Shown here: positions 18,377-28,657 of the stretch, piece after piece | How the letters are laid out: each line of letters opens with the position of its first letter | Position numbering within the stretch: the first letter of the stretch is position 1 | Assembly: GCF_003977685.1 (NCBI RefSeq) | Contig: NZ_RYZH01000028.1 | Span: 30,067-94,066 of the forward strand | DNA: 64,000 bases | Reading direction: 5' to 3' | Source of the DNA: Tautonia sociabilis | GTDB taxonomy: Bacteria; Planctomycetota; Planctomycetia; Isosphaerales; Isosphaeraceae | Made by a program: the position numbers and the translations under genes | Notes under the pieces: generated by a model | What the model was told of the DNA's origin: nothing | What the model saw: the letters and a program-made list of their open reading frames with translations, nothing else | Databases searched by the model: none

Positions 18377-19447
18377 TTAGGAGCCGCCGAGGACCTTCTC
18401 GACCTCGGTCGCGAACGTCCCCGGCCCCAACTCCAGCGCCGCGATCCGGCCCGTGCCGTCGATCAGCACGTTGGCCGGGATCTCGCTGATGCCGAAGGCC
18501 CGGGCGATGTCCCCGTCTCCCGGGACGTTGACGATGTTCGGCCAGGGGACGTTGTGTCGCAGCACATACTCGCGGACCTCCGGGAGCACCTCCTCCAGCG
18601 GGCGTCCCCCATTGGCCAGGGCGTCCAGGTTCACGCCGATGATCCGGAGCCCCCGCTCCCGGTACGAGCCGTAGGCCTCCTTCATCCAGGCGATTTGCTC
18701 GGCGTTCGGCTGATACCAGGTCGCCCAGAAGACCAGCAGCACCGGCTGACCGGCGAGATCCTGCGACCGGATCGCTCGGCCGTCCACGTCGACCCCCTCG
18801 AACGCCGGAGCGGGCTGGCCGACCATGTCGAGCTGGGCGATCCGGTTCTCCAGATAGGAGACGATTTCCGGCTCGCTGCCGTCCTGGAGATTCCGCCGGA
18901 TCGTCCCGAAGGCCTTGCGGGCGATCTCGTACTGCCCCGCCTGGACGAGCCGTTGGTAGTAGGTATCCAGCAGCGAGAGCCGGGCCGCGGGGGGCAGGGC
19001 GATCCGAGCGAGCTGGGCGTCCTCCTGCCCCTCTCGTTCGCTGGCCTGCACGGCGCGGACGATGCTCGTGAGCGACTCCTCGAAGGCCCCCCGATCCGCC
19101 TCCGCCATCACGTTGGCCACCTCGGCGAGGTAGCGGAGCACCGGGGAGGGGGCCCCGGCCTCGAGCACCCGATGGGCCAGCTCCTCGGCCTCCTGGAAGA
19201 GGCCGGCGCCCAGGGCGCTGCGGAAGTAGGTTTCGTAGGCCCGGATGGCCTCGGGTCCCTCGCTCCGCTCGGCGAGCGCCGCCAGTTGCTCCAGCCGCTC
19301 GCGCTCCAGCGCTCGGAACTTGCGGTCGAACTCGGCGTCGATCGCCGCGATCGGGTCGGCGGGCTGGCCCTGCTCCTGGGGCTCGGCCGGGGTCGGGGCC
19401 GGGGCGATCGACAGCAGCAGCAGGGCGGCGAGTCGGGGGTCGATCAT
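18377..19447 (-). CDS. TlpA-like thioredoxin-fold protein lacking the CxxC
   Basis: The 356-residue protein has a signal peptide (about 1-22), a helical region resembling tetratricopeptide-like repeats (about 30-210), and a C-terminal TlpA/AhpC-type thioredoxin fold. The fold is recognised from GQPAPAFEGVDVDG, LLVFWATWY, an IIGVNLD strand and the cis-Pro loop IPANVLID (about 322-329). At the position of the redox WCxxC the sequence reads WYQPN (about 244-248), so both active-site cysteines are missing. It therefore should not act as a disulfide reductase; a binding or scaffold role is an inference. The second TlpA-like protein in this window (61249-62361) keeps its WCGPC. Confidence 0.85.
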   Translation of the reverse strand: MIDPRLAALLLLSIAPAPTPAEPQEQGQPADPIAAIDAEFDRKFRALERERLEQLAALAERSEGPEAIRAYETYFRSALGAGLFQEAEELAHRVLEAGAPSPVLRYLAEVANVMAEADRGAFEESLTSIVRAVQASEREGQEDAQLARIALPPAARLSLLDTYYQRLVQAGQYEIARKAFGTIRRNLQDGSEPEIVSYLENRIAQLDMVGQPAPAFEGVDVDGRAIRSQDLAGQPVLLVFWATWYQPNAEQIAWMKEAYGSYRERGLRIIGVNLDALANGGRPLEEVLPEVREYVLRHNVPWPNIVNVPGDGDIARAFGISEIPANVLIDGTGRIAALELGPGTFATEVEKVLGGS

Positions 19448-19743
19448 AGCGGGGTCGGACTCCTGGCGGGACCTGGTTCGTGCCGGGCGGCTCGCCGCGC
19501 TCGGCGTCCGGGAGGCGGGTCGGCCGGTCCTGGCCGGGCCCGGCTGTCGTCGAATATGACAGGATCCGGGGCCGATTCCCAGGGGTCGCCTCCCTCCGGG
19601 GTGGCCGGCCCGATTGGTCGCCCTTCCCGGCGGCCTGAAGGTTTGACTAAGATTGGTCCAGGAGCACGAGGGGCGGACGGAGCCCCCCGCCCGGTCTTTC
19701 GCCGACCGCCCGACCGAACCTCGACCAGGCACCCCGGCCGATC

Positions 19744-20253
19744 ATGACCCGACGCACCCGAGGACGAGAGATCGCGCTCCAGGTCCTCTACCAGCTCGAA
19801 CAGAATCCCGACAGCGCCCCGGACGAGGTCCGCGACTTCATCGCCCGTCGGATCCGGGACGAGGGCCTCCGCTGCTACGCCGACGCCCTGATCGCCGGCG
19901 TCCGCTCTCACCGAGAGCAGCTCGACGCCCTCATCGGCCAGGTCGCCGAGAACTGGTCGCTGGAGCGCATGGCGGCCATCGACCGCAACATCCTCCGCCT
20001 CGGCGCCTTCGAGCTGCTCCACCGCCCCGAGGTCCCCCCCAAGGTCGTCATCAACGAGGCGCTGGAACTCGCCAAGCGATACAGCACCGCCCAGTCCAGC
20101 CGCTTCGTCAACGGCATCCTCGACCGCCTCCAGGCCCCCGCCGCCGAATCCCGGGCCGCCTCCTCTCCAGAGGCCTCCGGGGAGGAGGCCTTCTCCCCGG
20201 CCGACGACGCCTCTTCCCCGGTCGACGGCCCCTCGGCCCCCCCCTCCCCATGA
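19744..20253 (+). CDS. nusB: Transcription antitermination protein NusB
   Basis: The 169-residue protein has the all-helical NusB fold: RRTRGREIALQVLYQLE at the start, then NWSLERMAAIDRNILRLGAFELL and PPKVVINEALELAKRYS, followed by SSRFVNGILDRL, the classic C-terminal signature. NusB binds boxA RNA with S10 (NusE) and supports antitermination of rRNA transcripts. After the domain there is an Ala/Pro/Ser-rich tail of about 35 residues that is not part of the family core. Its stop overlaps the start of the PHP gene (ATGA), so the two are translationally coupled. A TTGACT at 19643-19648 may belong to its promoter, but no matching -10 is seen. Confidence 0.93.
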   Translation: MTRRTRGREIALQVLYQLEQNPDSAPDEVRDFIARRIRDEGLRCYADALIAGVRSHREQLDALIGQVAENWSLERMAAIDRNILRLGAFELLHRPEVPPKVVINEALELAKRYSTAQSSRFVNGILDRLQAPAAESRAASSPEASGEEAFSPADDASSPVDGPSAPPSP

Positions 20254-21113
20254 CCCGACGCCGACGGCCCCGTCCCCGGCCGGTCGACCGGGCCGACCGC
20301 GGGGCCGACCTGCACGTCCACACCTCGCACTCCGACGGCACCCTCTCCCCCGGCGAGGTCGTCCGCTCCGCCGCCGCCGTCGGCCTCTCGGCCGTCGCGA
20401 TTACCGACCACGACACCCTCTCCGCCCTGGCGCTGGCCCTCCCCGAGGCCGACCGCCTCGGCATCGAGCTGGTCCCCGGCATCGAGCTCAGCGCCCGGGA
20501 CGAGGGGAGGGAGGTTCATCTCCTCGGCCACTTCGTCGACCCCGATCACCCCGAGCTGCGATCGGCTGCCGACGCCCTTCGGGCCTCCCGTCGGATCCGC
20601 CTGGAGCGGATGATCGATCGGCTGGCCGACTTCGGCCTGATCGTCGATCCCGAGGCCCTCCGGCGCGCCTTCCCCCGAGCGGCGCTCGGCCGCAAGCACC
20701 TGGCCGATTACCTTGTCCGGACCGGCCAGGTGCCGACCCATCGCCTGGTCTTCTCCCGGTTCCTCGGCGACGACGGCCCCGCCGCCGTGCCCAAGGCCGG
20801 GCCGACCGTGGCCGAGGCGATCGCCCTGATCCGACGCGCCGGGGGCGTTGCGGGGCTGCCCCACCCCCCTTATGATCTGTCGATGGAGCGGCTCCGCTCC
20901 TACCGCGAGGCGGGGCTCGGCGCGCTGGAAGTCGACGGCCCCAGCCTCGACCGCCGCCGGTCCTCGCGATGGCGGCTCGTCGCCGAGCAGCTCGACCTCG
21001 TCCCGATCGCCGGCTCGGACTTCCATGCTCCCGATCGCCCTGGCCGATGGGTCGGCTCGATCACCACGCCGGCGGCCGACCTCGACCGGCTTCGCCGGCT
21101 CTCGAGTCGATAA
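20250..21113 (+). CDS. PHP-domain phosphoesterase (TrpH/RNase AM-like)
   Basis: The 287-residue PHP-domain hydrolase shows ADLHVHTSHSDG (metal-binding HxH), AITDHDT, ELVPGIELS, a GLPHP motif and a C-terminal GSDFH, all typical of the TrpH/YciV family. These enzymes hydrolyse phosphate esters such as nucleoside 3',5'-bisphosphates and can trim RNA 5' ends. The N-terminus is short and basic. ATG 20250 overlaps the nusB stop, and that arrangement supports an RNA-metabolism role in the same operon. The substrate cannot be told from the sequence. Confidence 0.9.
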   Translation: MTRRRRPRPRPVDRADRGADLHVHTSHSDGTLSPGEVVRSAAAVGLSAVAITDHDTLSALALALPEADRLGIELVPGIELSARDEGREVHLLGHFVDPDHPELRSAADALRASRRIRLERMIDRLADFGLIVDPEALRRAFPRAALGRKHLADYLVRTGQVPTHRLVFSRFLGDDGPAAVPKAGPTVAEAIALIRRAGGVAGLPHPPYDLSMERLRSYREAGLGALEVDGPSLDRRRSSRWRLVAEQLDLVPIAGSDFHAPDRPGRWVGSITTPAADLDRLRRLSSR

Positions 21114-21171
21114 CGCCCCGGCCGGCCCGGCCCGCTCGACCCGAATCCCACCGACCGCGGAGGGCTGCCCG

Positions 21172-21714
21172 ATGGCGACCGATCCCATCTCCTCCCGCTT
21201 GAGAGTCGTTCGGGGGGATATCACCACCCTGGCGGTCGGGGCGATCGTCAACGCGGCGAACGAGTCGCTGCTCGGCGGCGGAGGGGTCGACGGCGCCATC
21301 CACCGAGCCGCCGGGCCGGGGCTGAAGCAGGAGTGCCAAACCCTCGGCGGCTGCCCGACCGGCCAGGCCCGCATCACCCAGGGGTACAACCTGCCCGCCC
21401 GCCACGTCATCCATGCCGTCGGCCCGCGCTACCGGGGAGGCTCGTCCGGCGAGGAGGCCCTGCTCCGCTCCTGCTACGTCGAGGCGATGACGCTCGCCGA
21501 GCACCACGGCATCGAGACGATCGCCTTCCCCTGCATCGCCACCGGTCTGTTCGGCTACCCCAAGGACGAGGCCTGCGCCATCGCCGTGGACGCCGTCCGG
21601 CTGTTCCTCCGCGGCCACGACCTGCCCCGGGAGGTCATCTTCTGCTGCTTCGACCAGGAGGATTACGACCGCTACCGCGAGGAACTCTCCGGAGGGGGGA
21701 TCGCCCTCTCCTGA
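21172..21714 (+). CDS. Macrodomain (ADP-ribose-binding) protein
   Basis: The 180-residue single macrodomain shows VVRGDITTLAVGAIVNAANESLLGGGGVDGAIHRAAG at its N-terminal half and the IATGLFGYP loop, both classical MacroD/YmdB motifs. Such proteins hydrolyse O-acetyl-ADP-ribose or remove mono-ADP-ribose from proteins. The Asn-Ala-Ala-Asn and Gly-rich loop needed for binding are intact. It follows the PHP gene by 58 bases and precedes ftsY by 85, with a TACAAT-like element in the latter gap (21746-21751), so ftsY may have its own promoter. The start is the ATG before ATDPISS. Confidence 0.93.
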   Translation: MATDPISSRLRVVRGDITTLAVGAIVNAANESLLGGGGVDGAIHRAAGPGLKQECQTLGGCPTGQARITQGYNLPARHVIHAVGPRYRGGSSGEEALLRSCYVEAMTLAEHHGIETIAFPCIATGLFGYPKDEACAIAVDAVRLFLRGHDLPREVIFCCFDQEDYDRYREELSGGGIALS

Positions 21715-21799
21715 GCCGGCCGGGCACGAGCGTCGGCCGATCGCGTACAATGGGACGAGTCTCGACGCTCTCTCTTCCCGCGACCCCGAACCGACGATC

Positions 21800-22705
21800 A
21801 TGGCCTTCAAAGACCTGCTCGACCGCTTCAAGCACGGCCTGGCGAAGACCGCCCGGCTCTTCGACGTCCGCTCCTGGTTCGGCCGCAAGGTGGATCAGGA
21901 TTTCCTCGACGAGCTGGAGGCCAAGCTCATCCGGGCCGACGTCGGCGTGAAGGCCACCCAGATCCTCATCGACCGCGTCCGGGAGGCCTACGCCGATAAG
22001 ACCGCCGATGAGGACCTGCTGGCCTTCCTCAAGGCCGAGATGAAGGCGCTGCTCCAGGATCCCCAGGCCGGCGCCCTGGCCAAGGCGCCGACCAACCCCA
22101 CGGTCATCCTCATCGCCGGCGTCAACGGATCGGGCAAGACCACCTCCATCGCCAAGCTCGCCCAGCGGCTCAAGGACCAGGGGAACTCGATCCTCCTGGG
22201 CGCCTGCGACACCTTCCGAGCCGCCGCCGCCGACCAGCTCGCCATCTGGGCGGAACGCTCCGGCGCCGATATGGTTCGGGGAAACGCCGGAGCCGACCCC
22301 GCCTCCGTCGCCCACGATGCCTGCGACCGGGCCCTCGCCCGGAAGGTCGACTACCTGATCGTCGACACCGCCGGCCGCCTTCACACCCAGACCCACCTGA
22401 TGCGGGAGCTGGAGAAGGTCCGAGGCATCATCTCCCGGAAGATCGAGGGGGCCCCGCACGAGTCCCTGCTGGTGCTCGACGCCACCAACGGCCAGAACGC
22501 CATCCAGCAGGCCCGGATCTTCTCGAAGTCAATCGCCTGCTCCGGCGTGATCCTGACCAAGCTCGACGGCACGGCCAAGGGGGGAGTCGTCGTCGCCGTC
22601 CGGCAGCAGACCGACCTGCCCGTCAAGTTCGTCGGCGTCGGCGAGGGGATCGACGACCTGCAGCCCTTCGACCCCGACGCCTTTGTCGAGTCCCTCTTCT
22701 CCTGA
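21800..22705 (+). CDS. ftsY: Signal recognition particle receptor FtsY
   Basis: The 301-residue SRP GTPase docks SRP-ribosome complexes at the inner membrane. A short four-helix N domain is followed by the G domain with GVNGSGKTT (107-115), DTFRAAAADQL, DTAGR, TKLDGTAKGG and the closing GVGEGIDDLQPF. The acidic A domain found in E. coli FtsY is absent, as in many other bacteria; a short amphipathic-like segment at the start (FKDLLDRFKHGLAK) may carry membrane binding. The ATG follows a TACAAT-like -10 by about 48 bases. Confidence 0.97.
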   Translation: MAFKDLLDRFKHGLAKTARLFDVRSWFGRKVDQDFLDELEAKLIRADVGVKATQILIDRVREAYADKTADEDLLAFLKAEMKALLQDPQAGALAKAPTNPTVILIAGVNGSGKTTSIAKLAQRLKDQGNSILLGACDTFRAAAADQLAIWAERSGADMVRGNAGADPASVAHDACDRALARKVDYLIVDTAGRLHTQTHLMRELEKVRGIISRKIEGAPHESLLVLDATNGQNAIQQARIFSKSIACSGVILTKLDGTAKGGVVVAVRQQTDLPVKFVGVGEGIDDLQPFDPDAFVESLFS

Positions 22706-22788
22706 GGAGCTTCTCGGGCCGATCGACCCCTCCACTGCCCCGCCGCGATCGGCCGGCCTTGGCCCGCCTTCGCGCCTTCGCCCCGCCG

Positions 22789-22818
22789 TTGAAGCCGGCC
22801 GCTCCGCCCGGCTATAAT
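22789..22818 (+). promoter_or_regulatory. Strong sigma-70-type promoter
   Basis: TTGAAG (22789-22794), 18 bases, then a perfect TATAAT (22813-22818). The ATG of the next gene is 54 bases beyond. It is one of the best promoter matches in the window. Confidence 0.7.
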
Positions 22819-22872
22819 TCGGGGCAAGTGTTCAACCATACGCCAACCTTCAGCCTCCTCCGGGGGATGCGG

Positions 22873-24642
22873 ATGGGACAGGATTCGTCGGGGTGGTCCG
22901 TGCTGCTCGACTGGTTCTGGTCCGATCCCCTGCGGGGGCTGGCCGCGCTGGCCTGCGTGCTGGCGCTGGCGAGCACACCGGTCGCCTTCGCCGTGCTCGG
23001 CCGCCGCGAGTACCTCTTCACCCGGCGCGGCCGGACCTACCGCCCCCCGGAGTGGTGGTCGGTCGTCTGCGGCATGGCTCTGGTCATGGGGGTGCCGGGC
23101 ATCGTCCTCACGCTGCTGGTCAAGAGCCAGTACTTCGACGAGGACCGCTACGCCTTCGACCCGAACACCACCTGGTCGGTCGTCGAGCAGGGCCGGCAGT
23201 ACCGCAGCGCCCAGGAGCTCGCCGAGGCCGCCGAGCGCGAGTACTCCCGTCTCCAGGAGGAGCGCCGCCTTCTGGTCGAAGGGGTCAAGAAGCTCGACGA
23301 GGCGATGATCCCCCTCCGGGCCGCCGCCGCGACCTTCCCCCCCACCGCCGAGGCGCTCCCCGGCGTGCTCGAGAACCTGGCGACCATCCGAGAGGCCGTC
23401 GGCGTCGACGCTCCTCAGCAGTTGCTCGACGAGACCGCCCCGCCGATCGAGCTCGCTCGAGACTCCGCGACGGCGATCCCCTTTCCCTACCCGATGGCCG
23501 TTCCCCCCGGCTTCAACTGGCCCTCGGCCCCGGGAGCCTCCCCGGCCCCCGCCGTCGGCCCCGGCCTGACCCCGGCCGAACGCGAGGCCGAACTCGCCCA
23601 GGTCCCCGCCCCCCAGCGCGACCTGGCCGCCCTGCTCCCCCTCACCAACCTTCCCCAAGGCTGGGAGGTCGGCGATTCCGGCGGCCGATCGCTGGAAACC
23701 TTCAACGCCGACAACCTCTACGAGAAGATCGACGGCCGAGCCGAGTCCTTCGTTCAGTACGACGTCGTCGGCATGGCCTACACCTTCTACCACCCCGAGG
23801 GGAACCCGGCCAACGAGGTCCAACTCTACATTTTTGAGCTGTCCAACCCCCTGAACGCCCTCGGCAAGTACGGTACCGAGAAGCCCGAGGACGCCGAGCC
23901 CCTCCAGCTCGGGACCGCCGGCTACTCGTCCGGCGCCAGTGTCTTCTTCCACGCCAAGTCGTACTACGTTCAGATCGTCCCCACCTCCGAATCCGACGAG
24001 TTCCGCGCCTTCGCCCTCGCCCTGGCCCGCCGGATCTCCAACGACATCCTCCCCGGCTCGGCCCCTGAGCCGGACTCCTCGGCCTCCCCGGCTGTCGCGG
24101 CGGCCGACGGCAGGGATGGCTCCGAGCCCCCGCCCTCCTCGACCGAGGAGCCGGCCGAGGCCGCCGACCCCACCGCCCTCTTCGCCCTGCTGCCCGACGG
24201 CCCCGGCCGCTCGAACGAGCAGTACGTCGCCCAGGACGTCTTCGGCTACTCCTTCCTCTCCCACGTCTTCATGGCCAGCTACGCCGAGGGGGACCGCTCC
24301 TGGCAGGCCTTCATCCGCCCGTATGCCTCCCCCGAGCGCGCCCGGGAGGTCTTCGATCTCTACCGGGCCGAGGCCGAGGCCTTCGACGCCAAGATCCAGG
24401 AGGTCGAGTCGGAATCGGTCGATGCCATGTACGTCGCCGAGAACTTCGGCCTGATCGACGTGCTGTTCCTCCGGGGCAACGTCTTCGGCGGCGTCAACGG
24501 CGCCACCGACCTCGACGCCGCCCGCGCCTTCGCCGAGCGATTCGCCGGCTCCCTGCCCGCCGAGGTCCCGCACTTCGACAACACCGATTCCGAAACCGAA
24601 ACCGACACCAAGGCCGCCTCGGACGCCGAGGAAGGGGACTAG
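22873..24642 (+). CDS. Membrane-anchored protein with two related extracytoplasmic domains
   Basis: The 589-residue protein has two N-terminal transmembrane helices (about 20-40 and 55-80), then a coiled-coil-like segment (about 105-155), a Pro/Ala-rich linker, and two similar alpha/beta domains, one near residues 250-395 (DNLYEKIDGRAESF, FYHPEGN) and one near 435-580. Each resembles the DUF6599-type fold of planctomycete and acidobacterial proteins that I recall, but this is a tentative match. The DNLYEKIDG block is the clearest signature. The ATG at 22873 has a G-rich SD 6 bases before it. The gene sits behind a strong promoter and is the first of a likely unit with the DUF362 gene, 183 bases downstream. 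Function unknown. Confidence 0.7.
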   Translation: MGQDSSGWSVLLDWFWSDPLRGLAALACVLALASTPVAFAVLGRREYLFTRRGRTYRPPEWWSVVCGMALVMGVPGIVLTLLVKSQYFDEDRYAFDPNTTWSVVEQGRQYRSAQELAEAAEREYSRLQEERRLLVEGVKKLDEAMIPLRAAAATFPPTAEALPGVLENLATIREAVGVDAPQQLLDETAPPIELARDSATAIPFPYPMAVPPGFNWPSAPGASPAPAVGPGLTPAEREAELAQVPAPQRDLAALLPLTNLPQGWEVGDSGGRSLETFNADNLYEKIDGRAESFVQYDVVGMAYTFYHPEGNPANEVQLYIFELSNPLNALGKYGTEKPEDAEPLQLGTAGYSSGASVFFHAKSYYVQIVPTSESDEFRAFALALARRISNDILPGSAPEPDSSASPAVAAADGRDGSEPPPSSTEEPAEAADPTALFALLPDGPGRSNEQYVAQDVFGYSFLSHVFMASYAEGDRSWQAFIRPYASPERAREVFDLYRAEAEAFDAKIQEVESESVDAMYVAENFGLIDVLFLRGNVFGGVNGATDLDAARAFAERFAGSLPAEVPHFDNTDSETETDTKAASDAEEGD

Positions 24643-24825
24643 TCGGGCCTGGCGCCTGGCCCCGGAGCGAGTCCATCCACCCCGCTTCCCGGCCGATCGA
24701 GGCGCCTCCCCTGCTCCCGGGCTCCTGTTCCCCGGGCCCTCGCCAACCACCCGGCATCATTCCCGCCGCAATCGCGATTCCGTTGCCGACCCCGCCGCCC
24801 GCCCCCGAACGTCGAGGCCATCGCC

Positions 24826-25929
<1,104 letters not shown>

Positions 25930-26254
25930 CGCGGCGAGGCGGGCCAAGCGCCTCTGCTCCTCGGAGTCGCGGGGCCGGGGCCGGGTCCAAGGGATCGAGG
26001 CGATCCTCTTCGAGCTCGACCGCCCCGGCTCCCCTCCCCGGTCGAGCGCCGCAAGCGCCCGGAGACGCGCTCCGGTGAGGACGTCCTCTCCGTCCTCATC
26101 CTTGTCCTCGTCCTCGACCGCGAGGGCCTCCGGTTCGATTGACCGCCCGTCCCCCGTGTTCAACCTTCCCGCTCGATCGTGTTAGAATCGCCCGATCGCT
26201 CGTCCTGATCGCGAGTCATCCCGGGTCGCGCCGGCCCAGGCTTCGGAGGGACCG
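25930..26254. other. Intergenic region, promoter only
   Basis: No gene seen. Its GC-rich first half carries GTCCTC-type repeats on both strands; the end holds the promoter-like pair at 26159-26188. Nothing else is evident. Confidence 0.4.
26159..26188 (+). promoter_or_regulatory. Sigma-70-type promoter for the polyferredoxin gene
   Basis: TTCAAC (26159-26164) and TAGAAT (26183-26188) with an 18-base spacer, 67 bases before the ATG. It suggests the gene is transcribed separately from the DUF362 gene as well. Confidence 0.5.
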
Positions 26255-28144
26255 ATGGTCAAGATCCGACGCGTCTACGAGGCGCTTGCCCTCGGACTCT
26301 TCCTCTTCTTCCTGCTGATCACCGACCTCCGGTTCCTCAAGGGATGGCCGGTTTCGTGGTTCCTGGAGGCCTCTCCGCTGGTGGCCGTCGCCACGGCGCT
26401 GACCACGCACACGATCTACCGCAACCTGTTCTGGGGCCTGGTGATCCTGGGCATCACCATGATGCTTGGCCGGGTCTGGTGCAACTGGATGTGCCCGTTC
26501 GGCATCCTGCACCACCTGTTCGGCAACATCGGTCGTCGGCGGAGTACCAAGCAGGCGATCGAAGCCAACCGATACCGGCGCATTTATGCGCTGAAGTACT
26601 ACATTCTGGCCGGCATGATCGCCATGGCCAGCCTCTGGATCGTCCCGACGCTGTGGAACGCGCCGGAGAAGATCGCCGAGTCGTACAACGAGGCCGCCCT
26701 CTCCCGGGCCGCCGACGGCCAGACCCCGACGACCTTCGGCCAGGCGTTCGGCCTTTCCTCCTGGATCGTCGGGCTCGGCCTGGCGAGCCTGGGAGCCGTC
26801 GCGGTGTTCCGGGGGCTGGGGTTTCCCGTCCCGCGGAGGCTGGGGAGGGTTCCCGTCGTCGGAGCGTCGCTGGGAGTGATCGTGCTCGGCCTGGGGATCG
26901 GCGTTTTGCGGGCCGGGCTCCCGGAGACGATCGCCGCGGTCGGAGACGGCCTGGGCCGCTCGGCCAACGCCTCCCGTCGCGAGAATGCCACGCTCCAGAT
27001 CGGCCTGCTTGATCCGATCGCGCTGACCGTCCGGTCGATGACCACCAGCGTCTTGCCCTCGGTGGACAAGGCGACCGAGGGGGTCTACACCGAACCCCGA
27101 GAATACTGGTTCGCCTGGGTCGTCGGGTTGATCTTCCTCGGCCTCCTGGTCGCCAACTGGTTCATCCCGCGATTCTTCTGCCGGGCCCTCTGCCCGCTCG
27201 GGGCCTTGCTCGGCGTCTTCAGCCGGTTCTCCCTCTGGCGGATCGACCGCGACCCGGTGCGCTGCACCGACTGCGACCTCTGCCTGAAGAGCTGCGAGGG
27301 GGCCTCCGACCCTCAGGGGGACCTGCGCAAGAGCGAGTGCTTCGTCTGCTTCAACTGCATCGAGGACTGCCCTCACGACGCGCTGCAGTTCCGCTTCCTC
27401 CCCCGCAAGGCCAGCGAGGTCACCGCCCCGGCGCTCGACCGCCGCACGCTCATGCTCGCCGGCCTCTTTGGCGTCCTCTTCTTCCCGATGGCCCGCCTTT
27501 CCGGAGGCGTGAAGAAGAACTTCGACCGCCGGGTGATCCGGCCTCCCGGCTCGGTCGCCGAGCAGGAGTTCCTCCAGCGCTGCATCAAGTGCGACCAGTG
27601 CATCCGGGTCTGCCCCACCAACGTCCTTCAGCCGGCGCTATTCGAGGCGGGCGTCGAGGGGCTCTGGACCCCGATCATGATCTCCAAGATGGGCTGGTGC
27701 GAGCTGAACTGCACCCTGTGCAGTCAGGTCTGCCCCACGGGCGCCATCCGGGAGATCTCGATCGCCGAGAAGCTCGGTGTTGGCCCGTTCGAGGCCCAGG
27801 GACCGATCAAGACCGGCACCGCCTTCTACAACCGGGGGCGCTGCCTCCCCTGGGCGATGGACACCGAGTGCGTCGTCTGCGAGGAGGTCTGCCCGACCAG
27901 CCCCAAGGCCATCTTCACTCGGAACGTCGAGGTCACCAACCGCTGGGGAGGCATCAAGGAACTGAAGCGCCCCTTCATCGACCCGGAGAAGTGCATCGGC
28001 TGCGGCATCTGCGAGCACGAGTGCCCCGTCAAGGACGACCCGGCCGTCTACGTCACCGCCATCGGTGAAACCCGAGACAAGGAACGCTCGCTGCTGCTCT
28101 CCCTCGTCGAGGATCCGAGCCTGGCCGATCGCGTCCTGGCCTGA
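26255..28144 (+). CDS. Membrane polyferredoxin (NapH/NosR-like)
   Basis: The 629-residue inner-membrane iron-sulfur protein has about five transmembrane helices in the first 320 residues, with two CxxxCP loops (CNWMCP and CRALCP) as in NapH and NosR. The C-terminal half carries at least five cysteine clusters of 4Fe-4S type (CTDCDLCLKSC, CFVCFNCIEDCP, CIKCDQCIRVCP, CTLCSQVCP, CVVCEEVCP, CIGCGICEHECP). Such proteins pass electrons from quinol or flavin carriers across the membrane. Together with the DUF362 gene upstream it could form a redox module that delivers electrons to a periplasmic enzyme; the final acceptor is not in the window. Length is larger than NapH (about 290) because of the added clusters. 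Confidence 0.9.
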   Translation: MVKIRRVYEALALGLFLFFLLITDLRFLKGWPVSWFLEASPLVAVATALTTHTIYRNLFWGLVILGITMMLGRVWCNWMCPFGILHHLFGNIGRRRSTKQAIEANRYRRIYALKYYILAGMIAMASLWIVPTLWNAPEKIAESYNEAALSRAADGQTPTTFGQAFGLSSWIVGLGLASLGAVAVFRGLGFPVPRRLGRVPVVGASLGVIVLGLGIGVLRAGLPETIAAVGDGLGRSANASRRENATLQIGLLDPIALTVRSMTTSVLPSVDKATEGVYTEPREYWFAWVVGLIFLGLLVANWFIPRFFCRALCPLGALLGVFSRFSLWRIDRDPVRCTDCDLCLKSCEGASDPQGDLRKSECFVCFNCIEDCPHDALQFRFLPRKASEVTAPALDRRTLMLAGLFGVLFFPMARLSGGVKKNFDRRVIRPPGSVAEQEFLQRCIKCDQCIRVCPTNVLQPALFEAGVEGLWTPIMISKMGWCELNCTLCSQVCPTGAIREISIAEKLGVGPFEAQGPIKTGTAFYNRGRCLPWAMDTECVVCEEVCPTSPKAIFTRNVEVTNRWGGIKELKRPFIDPEKCIGCGICEHECPVKDDPAVYVTAIGETRDKERSLLLSLVEDPSLADRVLA

Positions 28145-28154
28145 CCCGGCCGGC

Positions 28155-28598
28155 TCATCCCGTCGCTTTGCCCTCGCCTTGGTCCTCGCTCCCGGCCCGA
28201 TCGAGCCGATCGAGCCGGGACCAGAGCCACGAGGCCCCGCGGGACTCGGCCCCCAGCTCGGCCACCCTCCGGACCAGGGTGCGATCGGAGGTCACCACGA
28301 CGACCCCTTCCGGCCGATCGGCGACCAGCTCCACGATCCGATCATCCGCCGCGTTCGGACCGGGCCGGTCGGCGTAGACCACCTCGATTGGGCCCGATCG
28401 TCCCTCGGGGAGGCCGGCGATCGGCTTGCCGTCGTAGACGACCGAGATCAGGCCGTCCTCTTCGAGGGCCAGCCGGCCGAGCCGAGCCGCGAGCCGGGCC
28501 TTCGCTCCCTCCCGGTCGCGCCACCAGCCGTCCGGCCGGCTGCCGATGACGTTCATCGCGTCCACGATCAGCCGAGGTCCTCCGGGCTCCTCCCCCAT
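28155..28598 (-). CDS. NYN/PIN-like nuclease (YacP-type)
   Basis: The 147-residue protein has the NYN/PIN fold: LIVDAMNVIGS with the first catalytic Asp, a linker, SVVYDG, NAADDRIVELV and VVVTSDRTL, which supply the acidic residues of the metal site. YacP/Rae1-type proteins cut mRNA at the ribosome. Its ATG at 28598 has AGGAGAG 10 bases upstream. It lies 59 bases downstream of ispG on the same strand and probably shares its transcript. The last residues are Lys/Gly-rich. Function beyond a probable RNase is an inference. Confidence 0.83.
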   Translation of the reverse strand: MGEEPGGPRLIVDAMNVIGSRPDGWWRDREGAKARLAARLGRLALEEDGLISVVYDGKPIAGLPEGRSGPIEVVYADRPGPNAADDRIVELVADRPEGVVVVTSDRTLVRRVAELGAESRGASWLWSRLDRLDRAGSEDQGEGKATG

Positions 28599-28657
28599 GA
28601 TTGGCCGCTCTCCTGGTTCCGATCGGCTCTCCCCGGACGGATCCGATCGCGGGGAGA

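Noticed and set aside
22381..24750. 789-codon minus-strand frame over ftsY end and the membrane-anchored protein
   Set aside because: Gly/Val/Glu-rich shadow of two real genes.
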